From the NCBI GenBank assembly GCA_013339765.2, contig CM023454.1, positions 36,632,950 through 36,696,949 of the forward strand: a stretch of 64,000 bases of DNA, in the 5' to 3' direction. The position numbers and the translations under genes are program-made. Under the pieces are notes generated by a model. That model was given only the letters and a program-made list of their open reading frames with translations. It did not search any database and was not told where the DNA came from. The DNA is from Haemaphysalis longicornis (lineage: Eukaryota; Arthropoda; Arachnida; Ixodida; Ixodidae). This document shows, piece after piece, positions 34,850-47,446 of the stretch; positions within the stretch are counted from its first letter, which is position 1, and the number at the start of each line of letters is the position of its first letter.

Positions 34850-35920
34850 TACAAGTACGCTCTTCGAAGACTTTAGTTTCAACGTTATATATTGATGTAA
34901 TCCAAAGTGTAGCTCCAACCAAAAAAGGAGCTGGAGACTCCAAACATTGAAGCTATAAAGAAGTCTAATGGCAGCCTTAATTAGCCAGTTACATTTCGGC
35001 GAAACCTCAATCCACGTTAGAAAAAGTGTGAACCAGTAACTATGACTATGGCTAGCAAGTGAGCGGAGGAGGTGCAAAGGAAGACATTTACTGCGAGTCT
35101 GTTAATGTGGGAGTGGTTCCTCAGTCCAGGAGACCATGGGACGACCTTCCTGTCTCAGCCCTCGAGACCAGGAGTTGCGGTCCATCCAAGCTAGTGTTGG
35201 TCGTGAGGTTCTCCAACTGCTCAGGTAGAGGAGGGGAAGTAGGTAGAAGTGGTAGAAGGTAGGTAGTAGGAAGTGGGAGAGCTGGGTTGTGTGCGCACCA
35301 TAAGATCTGCTGTATGTGGGGTACATCCGATGTAGCCAAGTTGGGTGAGGAAAGGCGTTACTGTTATTTCTGCGGAGTAATATTTCTTCATATTTAGTAA
35401 GGTGCGGTTGAGGAGAGGGAAAATGTTGTCTTGATGTACGGTAATGATGAATGATGTCTAAATATGCGCACGGGAACGAGACTTCGTGTTTGCTCAGATG
35501 CCTGGGTGGAGAGTTTGCTGTCTTGTATATTGGAAAAATTATAGCGCGTTAGTGAGGAGTGTTCCGGAATGCACACAACGTCGATCTTCCTGTTGGTTAC
35601 GTTTACTGGCGTTTTTATTGTCGCCATTGAGCGGAAGCTGTTTTTCCGGTTGGGTAAACATCAAGACAGAAGGCTCCCAGCATTAGTTGTTATACAGGCG
35701 TGACGAGGGGTTGCTAAAAAGGAGTAGAGGGATGACTTGGTGAATTTTACTAGATCCTTGCCTTCTTTGTGTCTCTCGGCGTCAGCGGGAGAAAAGTAGC
35801 CTAATCAAGGTCCTCTATTCACAGTCACACACAAAGCCGAATTTAAGGCACGCTGGTGCTTATTTGCTACTACCCGTGGTTGAAGCAATAAACTGGTGGG
35901 ATTTATTTAAATGCTGTGGC
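34850..35920. other. Spacer, no recognised feature
   Basis: Short frames only. A GTAGAAGT/GGTAGAAGGTAGGTAGTAGG purine-rich patch lies at 35223-35280. Confidence 0.35.
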
Positions 35921-35925
35921 TAGCG

Positions 35926-36082
35926 TTCCGTCCAGACGGAACGAAATAGAAGTGCTAAAGTTCCGTCCAGACGGAGCGGAGCGCTGCGAGTTATCCTTCC
36001 ATTCAGACGGAAACCAACTTAAACCGTTGCGTTCCGGTCAGACGGACCCGGCGTGAAATTTGTGCACTTCCGTCCAGACGAA
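35926..36082. repeat. Regularly spaced short palindrome array (5 units)
   Basis: TTCCGTCCAGACGGA-type palindromes start at 35926, 35961, 35997, 36032 and 36068, so steps are 35, 36, 35 and 36 bp. Sites 1 and 2 are exact; site 3 has ATT for GTC, site 4 has GGT for GTC, and site 5 ends GAA. In site 1 the arms extend to 9 bp (CGTTCCGTC/GACGGAACG around a CA centre). The ~20-bp segments between sites show no similarity to each other. No sixth unit is found on either side. The pattern is that of dyad binding sites on a fixed pitch, or superficially of a CRISPR array, which a eukaryotic context argues against. Confidence 0.8.
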
Positions 36083-36130
36083 AGAAAAACCACCTGGTTA
36101 GACCCTGCACTGAGTTTTCATAATTGGGGT

Positions 36131-36192
36131 AGGGGTCGCGCCTCGGATAATGGCACTATCGTAGCGGATTCGATTCCCACCGGTGATGCCTT
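36131..36192 (+). repeat. tRNA-like relic
   Basis: GATTCGATTCC at about 36168-36178 is one base off the polymerase III B box and is followed by CACCGGTGATGCC, an acceptor-like end. An A box is only weakly present. Likely the remains of a SINE head. Confidence 0.3.
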
Positions 36193-36209
36193 ATTTTTTT
36201 GCGTGGCTG

Positions 36210-39200
36210 TGGGTGCGTTTTTTAACAGCTAACTTTGCGCCCACTTTACAATTGACCCGGCGAGAGCGGTCGGTCTAAATTGTGTACTCAGCAAAGTCAA
36301 GGACGACGTAGCCATCGCAAGTTACGCCCGAAGTCTTGTAAATATACTAGTGAATAATTACAGTTACTGTAACTAGTCATTGAGCTGTAGTGGTTTGGCC
36401 GGTTGCGCCGATAGTTAAAACCACTAATTTACTTTACCCACAACTGTGGGCGCCTCATGCTCGTAAACTTCACGCAAACCGACCAAAAGAAAACAGAAAC
36501 TAGCAAACACTTTTTAACGTGATCGTAAAGGTTTCAGAGTTCACTGTTAATTATTTTTCCGCATGAAAACATTATTATAAATGCCAAAATTATTATACAT
36601 TTTGAAAACTGGGAGAATTTAGAAATTTCACTATCTTGATTATTCTTACCATCTTACTTTCGTCCAACATACAGGTGCAGCTCTTTCAGCCTGGCAACTA
36701 TAGCCAACTTTGTGTAGCATGCGTGTGCAGTCGTGCTGGCACGTTTTCTTAAGTTTTATATACATTATACCTCGATTTTCAGTTTATTCACATAGGGTCA
36801 TGTCTGCCCATTCAGTCCACGAGTTTGTGCATCCGCCCCGTAAAGTACCGCGTCAAAGATGTGTGACATTGCAACCGAACCAATTTTATTGAAGTTTGGA
36901 AGCTGAAGACTACAGTGAAGAAGGATTTTACGTTGTATATGTCGTTTCTACTAGAATAAGTACACGTTTTTATAGTTCTGTGCTTGTTTGGAGTGATTTC
37001 TGGTGTTTATGGGTCAGTAGCTCGCTAGACATCTTGTCATTTGCTCTCGAAGACTAGGTGACAGCATACTTGCTGGCCACCCTCCTCGATTTTACCATTG
37101 CACTGTTTCCGCGGCAGCTAGCATCACATGAACCTTATGCTCGACCTTATCTACGATGCTTATGTACGATGCTAGACCTTATCTGGGAGGGATACTTGTT
37201 ATTTTAACTCACGACCGGGTATATCTACGGTACACCTAGAAATATCTTGCACAGGAGGTTCCCTATAAATACCTTCGATTAAGCGAGCACTTCATTACGT
37301 TGGGAGTAGCTTGCGAGATGTCGGGCTCGTTATCAGAGGCTTTTGTATCGTTTTAAACTAGCCCAGATAATCTGGCGAGTTTCTAAGCTCCCATCAGCAG
37401 AACACCGCAGGCCATATAGAGACTAACAAGGAATTGTTAGTTGGGGCTCACTCAACTCAAGATGTATATCGTACAATCGAACTTGCAAAGAAAAGCAAGG
37501 CAATGCCACGAAGGACCCCAAACTAGCACACTCCAGCCAATAATGAAAGGTACTGAAACGGAAAAGGCACCACATCTGTGCACTTCCAAGAGCCGCCCAC
37601 CTGGACTATAGGCTGACAGAAGTAAAGGCCGCTTTAAGTCATTTATCTGTGAAATTATGCAACTTTTTTAGTCACATAGAGTAAATCTGGCCCACCTGAA
37701 AAATGCTCATAGCTATGAAGAGCTCATGTTTTGGCTGTGTGAAAGAGAAAGCTGGCTGATGCATAAACACTTCTTGCAGTGGCCCACTGGAATCTTTCCA
37801 CAATGCAGAAGTCTAGCGCAAAAGTCCAGCATCGTGCGGTTGTAGGTGTGGTGCTTACAAAGCGCAACTGAGCAGGTATCTTTCAATCAAGCATTGTTTT
37901 TAGCTGAAGTTAACGGTTGGACAGATATACAGATATGCGAGCACAAAGGGGCCACTTAGGTGTCAAGCACTGGTCTCTAGACCTTGTAAACTGCCGTCGA
38001 TAGCGGTTTGGTGCTGCTCACCACGCGCTTTTATGGAATACAAAATTTTGTACCACGTTGTAAACATTTCAGGACACATTGAATGAGCTTTTCTTTGGTA
38101 GTTGTCAGCATATTAATACTGTTTTTTCTACTACTTACCACTTGTGCTAGCTGGGTCGTTAATGTACGAAATTTAATTTTTGAAAGTGATAACCACAACT
38201 TGTACAATCAAGAAATTCATAGCACCAAGAGCTCGTCTTATTGCCCATGTTTTTATCTTCTGTTCACTAGCCTCCAATTTGACCTAAAAACACCTAGATT
38301 CGACTGCAGACTTTTGCAACACAAGAGCGCTTACATGACAGAAATGGTGCATCACCTGGGGTGCTGCATGCCTGTTCTAAAGCTGGCGCCGTTCATGTTT
38401 GTGCACTTTTGCAAAATTTTGAATATCGTTTTGCTCGTTTCAGTGATCAAGCTTGGAGAAACCGGACAAGCTGCACTGTGCCATTGACTAAAGTCAGCAT
38501 GCCTGGCTTGTAACCAGGTGCGTACAAAGGGGGACCATGGAATACATGTTAAATGTACGGCTGCATTTTGTGATGCCATGATTGCAGATTGGGCAACACT
38601 TCTTTAGGCACTAGTGTGTGTTTTCGAACAAGCCTAATTAGGCATTATTGGTGTTTAAACGTAAAAAAAAATATCACTGCGGGTTTTAAGACAACCGTTT
38701 TCTTCACTTGTAATAACGAGCAGTTTTAGTGGAAAGTCTGAACAGAGCTCAAATAAACCATTTTATCTGTATCATGTTGGATAACGAGCAGTTCATGATA
38801 ACGGAATAAGTGGTATAGGGATCCTTGCGTTGGCAGATCCTTTCTTACAACAGCCAAACGTGTTGCAAGTAGTTTTAAGCAGGCCAAATATCCTGATAAT
38901 ATGGATTCAGTGGCGTAACCTGTCTGGTTAAATAGTGTGATAGAGCCTTTATTTAAAAAAGCCAACATATACATTTTCAGGTAAGCTTAAGCAATGGGGT
39001 GTATGCATTCTCTACCCGACTGCATCGGCGCTACCTGTGCTGTGGCAACGATTCTATTTGTATGGCCAATGGCCTTAATACTACAGTTTCCTTCATGCTA
39101 TGCTCGAGTTAAAACAATTTCTCCACCCAGGGCTGCCGTGATATTTTATGTGGTTGGGGCAAATAGGACGAGGTGCTGGTATCACCGTGCCTCCCAGGTC

Positions 39201-42200
39201 TGGTGCGCGCTTCTTGAAGAGTGTGAGACACGGGGAGGTGCTCTGGTGACTATTCTGATGCTCTGAACGCCTAAGCTTCTTATGAAGCTTAGAGAGTTTG
39301 CGAAGGGTTTGGGTAGAAATGAATGCGAGGTATGTACGTGATAGTATTATATGCAGCGGCGAAAAAAAAAGATCCCACCTAGAACGGCAAAGGTTATACC
39401 GAGGATTTTAAAGAGTTGTTTTTATTAAATGAAATGTAAATGATGAGCAGACCAATCATGAACACACCTTCACTCCTCAAAAAGAGCGCAAAGACTAGCG
39501 ACAAACCAGAACGCTCTAGCTTGTCACTCCATACAGCTTCGTCTCTGCGCTGTTTTCGATGTTACCAAGTTGTGGTACCCAATGTCAAGCTTTAGTGGGG
39601 TGTCAAGAAACACACCCAGTCATTAGAAAACAATCACAGGCAATAAAAAAGTTGCATGTGTACAATTACCTAACAAGTGGCATTGCATGTGCGTGTGTTC
39701 ACCTCAAAGCACTCAAATGGCCTAGATTAAGTCCAGGCACCCAGTATGGTTTGTCTGAATCATCAACTATGCCAGCTAGTTTAAACAGGGAAAAGTTAAA
39801 GCGCAGTTCAATATTTGGAGCGTGTGACGAGGTGGAAGGTTAAAACTTTAATACTACACCATCCCGCCCAGAAATGAAACGGGCACCACCGATTCGGTAC
39901 TTAGGAGGACCATCATCGATAACTGCTTTGCAAATCCATCACATCAAGTCGGTTCATCTTAATCATTGCCCTAGCCATCGCTTCAAAACTGCCAAACTAT
40001 AAAAAAACCAGCGACGTGCCTTCTTTCCTCGTGTGACCTGCTTTAGTTCTGCGGTTGTGGGGAGTGTGAACAGCGCAATACAGAATTTTGGAGCGAAAAC
40101 AGTGCCGGCTACTCTTTGCGACAAGGCATTCAGAGACCATTGAATCAGGCCAAAAAAACGCCACCCACACGAACACTCAATTTTCATAGAAAATAAAGTG
40201 ATTTTTCTCTTTTTCTTACTCTGTTCGTCGGAGACCCGGCTGTTGCACCTAACATAGATTTCCTAACTTGCTCCTGAAACCTCTCCATGAGTGGCTGGCC
40301 GGGATCGTTTCGTCGTTTGGCTTAAACATATTTACACAAAGTGGATCGTGTAGCACGTGCTCGAAACGGCGGCTCTTGGATTTCCGAACTGGGCTTCTGC
40401 AACGCGAGCTGGTCGGTGCAGCCTACTTCTGGTGCGAGCGTAAATAAATATGGCGAGTAGAACAGTGCGCGAGAGGTTACGTCACTAAAGCTGGGCAGAA
40501 TGTTCTAGACGGGCAAGTTGGATGAGGCCGGGTGCTCGTCCCGAGCCGCACGCTCACGTGCACTCGGTATTTTCTTTTCTTTTGAAGTAAGACTTTAGAG
40601 GTGAAGACGTTAGATGTATGCGGAATATTTTCAATTTAAACTTATACCCACGTAATATCTTGAGATATCAAACATACAACCTGCGCGCTTTTGATTCTGT
40701 TTGAATTTCGCGCCATTTGTGTATGTTGGGCTACTCGAATTATCAGCGCAGAGTTTAGTCAGATAAGTCATCGTTATTTTATTTTAGTCGGCAAAATTCC
40801 TTATAAAGAAGTGATGTTTTTAAGGCTCGAGGTTCGCGGCCAACAATGATCTTTTATTTGTGTCATACCCATGAGCGATGTCTGCTTCATTATAACCGCA
40901 ATGCCCAAAGTGTGGCATGAATTCCCCCCGTTAAGATAAAAACTACATAAAACAAACAAAAGTTGTACTAACGCTACAGTGTGAACCGTTGTAAAGTTTA
41001 TTGTTTGATATGTTGTTTTGAGACCACAAAATCACGACGGTGCTAAAGAGCCAGATCATATGAGCCAATCCAATCCACTTGTCGTGACCTTCGGCGTTGC
41101 AACAAGTGCGACTGGCAGACGCTGCGGCGCCGTTCAGTTCAAACGTGTAACAGGAAGACAGACTCGAAGTTTATTAAAATGCCTACAGTTACTACTGTGT
41201 ATGATTGAAGACTGTGTGCAGCCATGTGAATGGTGTTGTGAAATGAATTCGTCTGCAAGAGCTCAGCGAGTCGAAACCGCGACGACAGTCGTCACCCATG
41301 CAACGCTATTTAGACCGTTGCCGTTGCGACCTTCTTCATCTCCTTTCCCTCGTGGAGTATTGTGCATCTCAGACGTCATTCTTAATAAAATATCATGCTT
41401 TATTAATTTGCCAGCATATCTGTGAAAAGGCACATAGGTTGTCCTTTGTTGCTGGCGTTGTGCGAAACGTCCCTTCGAATAAGCGTTGGCGTACAGACGG
41501 GACGGAGCAATAAGTAGATCAACCCTTGCGCTTTGTTTCTTTAGTAGGGAGTTTTCGTGCAGCGTTCGTTGCCTTTGCGTACGCCTAACGCTAAACTTTT
41601 GCGTCCCGCTAAGTAAACACCGCCAGGGGAGTTTTAGTGGAGCGTCTCATTATCCCTGCCCGACCACCTTCGGCTGGGTCAGCGGGCTGTAGCGGCTGGC
41701 AAGGCATAATGGGTTTTGAACTGTCGACTTCACCTCCTGAAGACAACAATAAACATGTTTATTTTCCTACGAAGTAAAACCGCCTACGACTTCAACGCAG
41801 AAAAAGTGATTGGCACGTCATTGTGTGGCAGGCGAAGAAAGGAGTGGTCTGCTGTAATTGGCGTCGGCAAAAGAGGAACGAAAAGGGAACCGATGATCAT
41901 TGCCTGTGAGAACCGGGCGTGACACATCGCCGGCAGCAGACGTCCAAGACTGTGAAGATAAGGTGACTGACCAAAAACGAGGAATCCTTGCCGGGGAGTG
42001 GAATGTAGTTTCGGTGAATGAGGGCCGTACACACAGAGATGACCTTTGTGTCAGAGTCAGGCACACAGCAATTCATGCCGTTGTTTCGCGCATTACCCTT
42101 TTACATCCCCTCTCTCTCTCTCATGTCACTGTCGAGAGCAAATGGTGTACTTTGATTGACGTATGGTCTCAGCGTGCGCGCGCGGCGTTTCCCCTTCTGA

Positions 42201-43700
42201 AAGCGGCCCTTCAGACGAAGTCACTCTCACACCCCCCTGCCCCCACCCCCGATTTCACAGATTTGATTTGATGTATTTCCTCCTAACCTAAGAAACTGGG
42301 GAACAGCGGAATGACAAAAAGGCAGCACTACGACTCGCAGAGCCGGTTCCACACGTGATACTATCCCTGAATGCATCAAGGCACCATCCCTGTTGCGGGC
42401 GATCGCGTAGTAAAGACCCGATGGCCATTTTCGGTCTCTGTCACAGCTAAAGTAGAGAAATTTCATGCACGGCCCCTTTTGTTATTGGTGGTGGGTGGAG
42501 AGACCAGTGTATATGGAGACGCTTTAGCCACAATGGCCACATGCCGAAAGTACAGAGGTGCCCCTGGCTTTTGGGGAAGCTCATGTTTGCATTAAGTAAA
42601 ACATGCAAGCGAGGCCTCCAATTATTGTAAGTAATTTTCTTCAGCTGAGCTATCCCTACATGATTTCTCTTCTGATGATTGAGGTTGCAATGTGTCTTAC
42701 CAGTGTAGATCATTTTTAATTTCTCTGACAATTAGATAATCGATTCCTAATAAATTAAAGAAGGTAAATTACCCTAGTAAGTGTCTACGCTACAGATAAT
42801 TTGTACTTCGTTTTATTTCATGAATGCAATATCGCGTTGTATAACCACAATCGCTCAAACAGCTTCAGCCACCGATACGGTCACAGTCGGGGCTGAATCT
42901 CCGCTTTAGGTGCAAAGATGTTGAACTGTTGAAAGAAGGAGACCTAAACAAATCTGATAAGTAACTATGCGCGAGAAAACCGTAAGTACAAAACCTAGAA
43001 ACTCCTAAATATTTTTGCTGCGCAAAGCTGAAAAGAGTTTGGCCGAATCTATCGGGGCAGCGTTGGCGCCACTACGTGTAGCGTTAAATATCTAGTTGTG
43101 CTTTCTGCAGTTTTAATAGTTTGCTTTTACAGGCACGCTACTCCCCATGTACGGTAGTGGCTGTTGCAAGGTGTTCCCCATTATCTTGACTTTTTAGCAC
43201 GCTTCGTGCCAATGCATGCACATAATGTGATACTTTTACTTTAAGGTCATCACAGCAGCGTGCGCAAGTGAAGGACCTTCGAACTTGTGCGAGGAAACGA
43301 ACTTCGTCCTTATGGCAGATTTTTTCCTTGAACTCTTATTTGCATTGAATGTTTTGTGGACGCAAAAAGACTATCGTTGTTTCAATGCCCAGCTTGTCTA
43401 GCATGAGAGACGAATGTCGGAGATAAAATACGTCACAGACCACAGGCCCTCTCAAAAGTATACTAGTCAGCTAAAAACACTCAATCTTTCAGGGCCCTGC
43501 CGTGATGAAACCTTGCCTAGACCCACAACTGTAACATTACTTTAGTGTGTACTCTAAAATGCTTTAGAGTATACCCTTAAGTATTTGCTGTGTCACACTG
43601 AGCAATTTTGAACGATCATCCGCATTGCCTAAGTAACAAAAATGACTGAGTATTTATCACCCTAAACAACTTTGCAATTTTTCCCATCGCGCATGTCTTA
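36210..43700. other. Long A+T-rich spacer, no recognised gene
   Basis: About 7.5 kb in which I find no transposon protein, tRNA or host exon. The longest frames (38083-38487, 41018-41425) show no domain. The first is hydrophobic and begins with a signal-like segment, but it has no family features and no sign of exon boundaries. A (TC)n run lies at 42112-42122. Confidence 0.35.
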
Positions 43701-43704
43701 CTTA

Positions 43705-44327
43705 TGTCCCGGCTACACTAGGGTCCAAATGTCATTTAAACCAAATGTAATTTGACTCAAATAGGGTGCTTCAAATGCCATTCAAATCCGCCACGCTAGA
43801 GAAAAATTTCGATGGCATTTCAAATCTTTCACGATTGCTCGCGTCGCTGTATGGCACTGTTGTCGCCCCGTTCCATTTTTGTACAATAATACAACAATAA
43901 AATATAGGAGCAGTCTAAGGCAGTAAACTAATATCAAATTAGAAGAGACACCAGTTTTGACTCTAATGTGGCAGCTGTCTTGCGTAGTTTTATTTTTTTT
44001 GTGTGATACAACCACACGTTCTAGGAGTGTGAAAATTAAATGTGTTGATTTCATATTCTAAGTAAATGAACTGTAAAAATTTTCCACAAACAAAAAATAC
44101 TATGTTTTACGTACGGAATATTATATTTCTAGATTGCCCATTGTAGACGCTGCGTGCAAGAGTATCAGAAATGGCATTTGAAATCCCAAATGTCTTCTCG
44201 GTGGTCATTTGGCTCAAATGTTGTTTGAGCTGAATGGCATTTCAAAAACTAGAGTACCAGCACAACTTGGCATTTGAGTCAAATGACATTTGTTTCAAAT
44301 GACATTCCGACGCTAGTGTAGCAGGGC
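43705..44327. mobile_element. Non-autonomous DNA transposon (MITE) with long inverted ends
   Basis: The left end GGCTACACTAGGGTCC and the right end, reversed, GCTACACTAGCGTCGG pair up. The match continues inward through ATGTCATTTRAA, CAAATGTMATTTGACTCAAAT, giving arms of about 65 bp. The ends carry repeated CAAATGNCATTTG-like dyads. TTA stands at 43702-43704 and 44328-44330, consistent with the 3-bp duplication of PIF/Harbinger elements, although the left end has two extra bases. No transposase inside the ~623 bp. Confidence 0.75.
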
Positions 44328-44334
44328 TTAGCTT

Positions 44335-45055
44335 TGTAGTCTGTAAACGCTTCAGTTTGCCGTCATGGTCGCTATAAACCAAAGCTAGACTTGCCCACAA
44401 AGTGCCTAAAGTGTACGCGCCTCCGCGCTCCTATCCCCTCTTTTTCGCCTGCCCTCACTTTCATCCCCTAGACACCCCTTCTACAGTGCCGAGTAGGAAA
44501 CCAGGCTCCAAGTCTTGATAACATCTGGGAATTTACGTTCGCGTTTCTCCCTCCTCTTCTCCTCTTCAGCTTCGCCAATTACATTCAGTCTCCTGCTAAA
44601 ATACTGTAGCTCGTAAATATGGCTGGATCATGCCGCGATGCATGTTTTCTTGATGCAAAGTGGGGAACAAAACGCTGACTTGATTCGAGCATCGACCAAA
44701 GCCCGAAGCTGGTGCGGTGTCTGTGCAACTGCCTATGCTCCCTGTTTTGTTGTGGACCAAGCAGCTTCCGCAGATAATTTAGATTTCTCGCATCCCTAAC
44801 GAAAACTACAGGGTTTGTGTGAGCCATGCACATGAAAGAATTGCAGCGAAGCTCGAAGCTTTAAGCTTTAAAACCGGAATTCAGTACTGGACTAAATCAT
44901 GGCAGCGAAGCATAGTTTCCATTCCTAATGTTTGAGACCAAAATAGTTTTACATATTATAGTTGCTTTCACAAATCTCACAAGAAAATTACAAACCCAGC
45001 AAAAAATATTTAACTTTCACAGAGCACGACTACCTGTAAGAGCATGATAAGGCGC
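44335..45055. other. Spacer, no recognised feature
   Basis: Short frames only; no repeat seen. Confidence 0.35.
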
Positions 45056-45059
45056 CGCC

Positions 45060-45625
45060 GTCTACTAGAGTTATTACGGTATAAGCTCTTTGATTCGAAC
45101 TCCGTTGTTTTAAATTTACACTTAATTCGAAATGACGCCCGGGCTCGTGGCACAACACTGTGTATATTCAACGTCGGAAAACTTCCGCTAATTTGGTCGC
45201 GTCAGTGTAAGAAGTGGTTAATTTAAACTAGCAGCCCCAGCTTACACCACGCCTCAGAGATAGCAGCCGGCCCATAGTGAATAAAATGCATTGCAAAACC
45301 AAACCATAAATACTAGATACTAAAAACGCCAGAGAAGCGCGAGCAAACGCCAGCGCGCCGCTGCGCCGCAAGTTATAGCGGGCACAGCGGGCGCCGCCGG
45401 CACCACCAATGTTCTGGCGGACGCCCTTGCAAGGCGCCATTTTGTTAATTCTCGAAATCCCCTGCCGCCTCACGCGTTATTCGCGATAACAAGTCCAAGT
45501 TTGGTTTTTGTGAGGTCTAGCCAACGGCTACACGGCCGCTCACAGCGCCTGCGTGCGCTCATTCAAACTCCGCATAATTCGACCTTATTTAAGATGCCTT
45601 TCCAGTTCGAGTTAACCAGGCATGA
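45060..45625. repeat. Possible pogo/Tigger-type MITE
   Basis: The left side holds GATTCGAACTCCG and CACTTAATTCGAAATGACGC; the right side, reversed, holds GGTTAACTCGAACTGG and AGGTCGAATTATGCGGAGTT. Such TTCGAA-rich ends are seen in Tigger-like elements of ticks. The two ends are not good inverted copies of each other, so this is tentative. The middle (45340-45460) is G+C-rich. Confidence 0.3.
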
Positions 45626-45629
45626 CTGT

Positions 45630-46679
45630 ATCTTTTTTAGATAAAGTGAAAGTTGCACATGAATTTAAGAGTGAGAATAGCGATGACTTGCTCTACCTTA
45701 ACATAGATTGCGACCTAGTCCTAGAGGGGTTGCCCGGGCCAGACAAGTTACGTGATGGTACACGGCTTCAGTCATACAAACAGCCTTTCTGCATCAAGCA
45801 TGCGTGGGAAACTTGAGCGAAAATGTAACTATTTCAGAACACCAACGTAACTCTTTACGATACACTCGACATTAGGACAGTACCGAATTGGTATCCAAAA
45901 AATGATGTTACTGTGGAAGCCGCACTCATCATGTGCACACGTTTCATTAAACACAATAATCACGTGTCGCTATCCTCATGTAATATAATACCTGCAAAAG
46001 GTGACCATGCGTGCATTACCTCCAGTATCACGGGAACTTACAGTTCGGCAGCATGCGTAGGCGTCATTTTCGTTTAGCTCGCAACTTCACCTGGCCTTAA
46101 ACAACCATTATAATCAACACCAACATCATCACAGATACCTCAAAGGCGCATCTAAACTACCGAGTGCGTGCGTGCAATTGCTTAGACCTCCCCTCCTCCA
46201 CAGAAAAAGCGGTGGGCAGGCGCGTGGTGTGCATCTTTTTCCTTCTGGCTACCCAGTGAAATATCCCTGTCTGCACCATACTCTCCTCTCGAAGATTACT
46301 AAAAGCGCCCCGCGCTACCAGACAAAAAAGGAAAACCTACGCACGTCGGCGTTTTTTATGCACATCTTGCTGTTGAAGAAGTAATCCAATCGGCACTGGC
46401 GAACGTGCGGCTGCTTAACTGCTTTATCTCAACCTACAATGGCACTATGACATAGCTTGGTGAAGCGTAGGTGTCAAAATGTACAAAAAAATGAGTTGTA
46501 GTTGTAATAGTGACTGAAGGCTGCTGGTAGTCCTGCGAGTATTTTTATGGAGTTGTTGAAATTTGAAAGAACCCTTTTGTGTGATCACACGTTGTCATTC
46601 ATGGGGCCTCATTTTCCCATATTACAAACAACTAGAGATAAGCAGTGGTTTAATGGGGAGTTATTGTTAGCATTTTTTT
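45630..46679. other. Spacer, no recognised feature
   Basis: No domain-bearing frame or repeat seen. Confidence 0.35.
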
Positions 46680-46690
46680 GGAAGCAGGGG

Positions 46691-46932
46691 GACCTGCCGT
46701 GGTGACTCACTGGCTAAGGTTTTCTGTGACCCCAAGCACGGGGGTTCGATTCCCGGTCGCGGCGGATGCTTTTCTGATTAGGCGAAAAGTGATATCGCCC
46801 GTGTGCTCGATATTTCGGCGCACTTTAAAGATCACCAGGTTATCACAATTAATCCGAAGCCCCCCACTATGGCACGCCGCCTCATCGCCCCTGTAGCATC
46901 GGAGCGTTAAACCTCGAAATCAGTCAATCAAT
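46691..46932 (+). mobile_element. tRNA-derived SINE, full length with target duplication
   Basis: A tRNA-like head (GTGGTGACTCACTGGCTAAGG, then B box GGTTCGATTCC at about 46742) is followed by CGCGGCGGATGCTTTTCTGA, a body with GCCCGTGTGCTCGATATTTC, CCCCCCACTATGGCACG and a TCAATCAAT tail. I recognise this order as the common tick SINE family (similar to the one called Ruka in Rhipicephalus; name from memory). GGAAGCAGGGG before it and GGAAGAATGCGGGG after it are an imperfect target duplication. A second, 5'-truncated copy lies at 50241-50412. Confidence 0.8.
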
Positions 46933-46946
46933 GGAAGAATGCGGGG

Positions 46947-47229
46947 GTGCTAGCCCTTTGCTGTAAAAGGTACAGACAGAAGCTCAGGTGGAAAGACGGT
47001 CAGCCAAAAGCTCGCCAGAAGAAATCTCACCCATTGCAAAAGCTGATGCGAAGCAGCCTGTGCTAAATTGACGTAAATGTTTCGCGCTTTTCTCCAGGTT
47101 ACTGAACACAAACCAGAAAGAGTTAATGTAAAAAACGTTCACTGTCACGCTTGGTCTTCCTACCCTCCTAAACAATAATCCGCCCAGATTACCAGATTAT
47201 TCTGTCTGTCTGTCTCTGTCTCTGCACAT
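46947..47229. other. Short spacer
   Basis: No recognised feature. A (GTCT)n patch at 47200-47222 leads into the TA-rich tract. Confidence 0.35.
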
Positions 47230-47266
47230 ATATTATATATATAATATTATATATATATATATATAT
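47230..47266. repeat. TA-rich microsatellite
   Basis: TATATTATATATATAATATT followed by a pure TA run, immediately at the left edge of the ~460-bp tandem repeat. Confidence 0.9.
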
Positions 47267-47369
47267 GGTTGGCAATGCAGAAAACCTCTGAAAGCAAAGG
47301 GGAGGATGTGGTAGGTCATTGAGAGAGATAAAGAATTGGGAAAGAAAGACAGCAAGTGGAGAAAAAATG

Positions 47370-47446
47370 CTCGCCAGGTGGGATCCGAACCCACGAACCC
47401 CAGAAAAAAGATCTGGTGCGATAACCAATTCGCTAGAGGCCGGGCA
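47370..47446 (-). ncRNA. tRNA-like module 1
   Basis: Minus strand: A-box-like TAGCGAATTGGTTATCGC, anticodon stem CCAGA/TCTGG with loop TCTTTTT, T arm GTGGG-TTCGGAT-CCCAC perfectly paired. The acceptor stem does not pair well and position 33 is C, so it is not a functional tRNA. Transcription by polymerase III is possible. Confidence 0.5.

Noticed and set aside
34768..34950. Open frames reading as long I/Y repeats
   Set aside because: They are translations of the (TA)n microsatellite.
35926..36082. True CRISPR array
   Set aside because: Repeats are only 15-16 bp, there are five, no cas-like gene is present, and the surroundings are clearly eukaryotic transposons. Kept only as a regularly spaced palindrome array.
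38083..38487. 134-codon hydrophobic open frame as a secreted or membrane protein gene
   Set aside because: No recognisable domain, no promoter or splice evidence, and length is within chance for A+T-moderate DNA of this size.
41018..41425. 135-codon open frame as a gene
   Set aside because: No family motif and mixed composition; nothing around it supports a gene.
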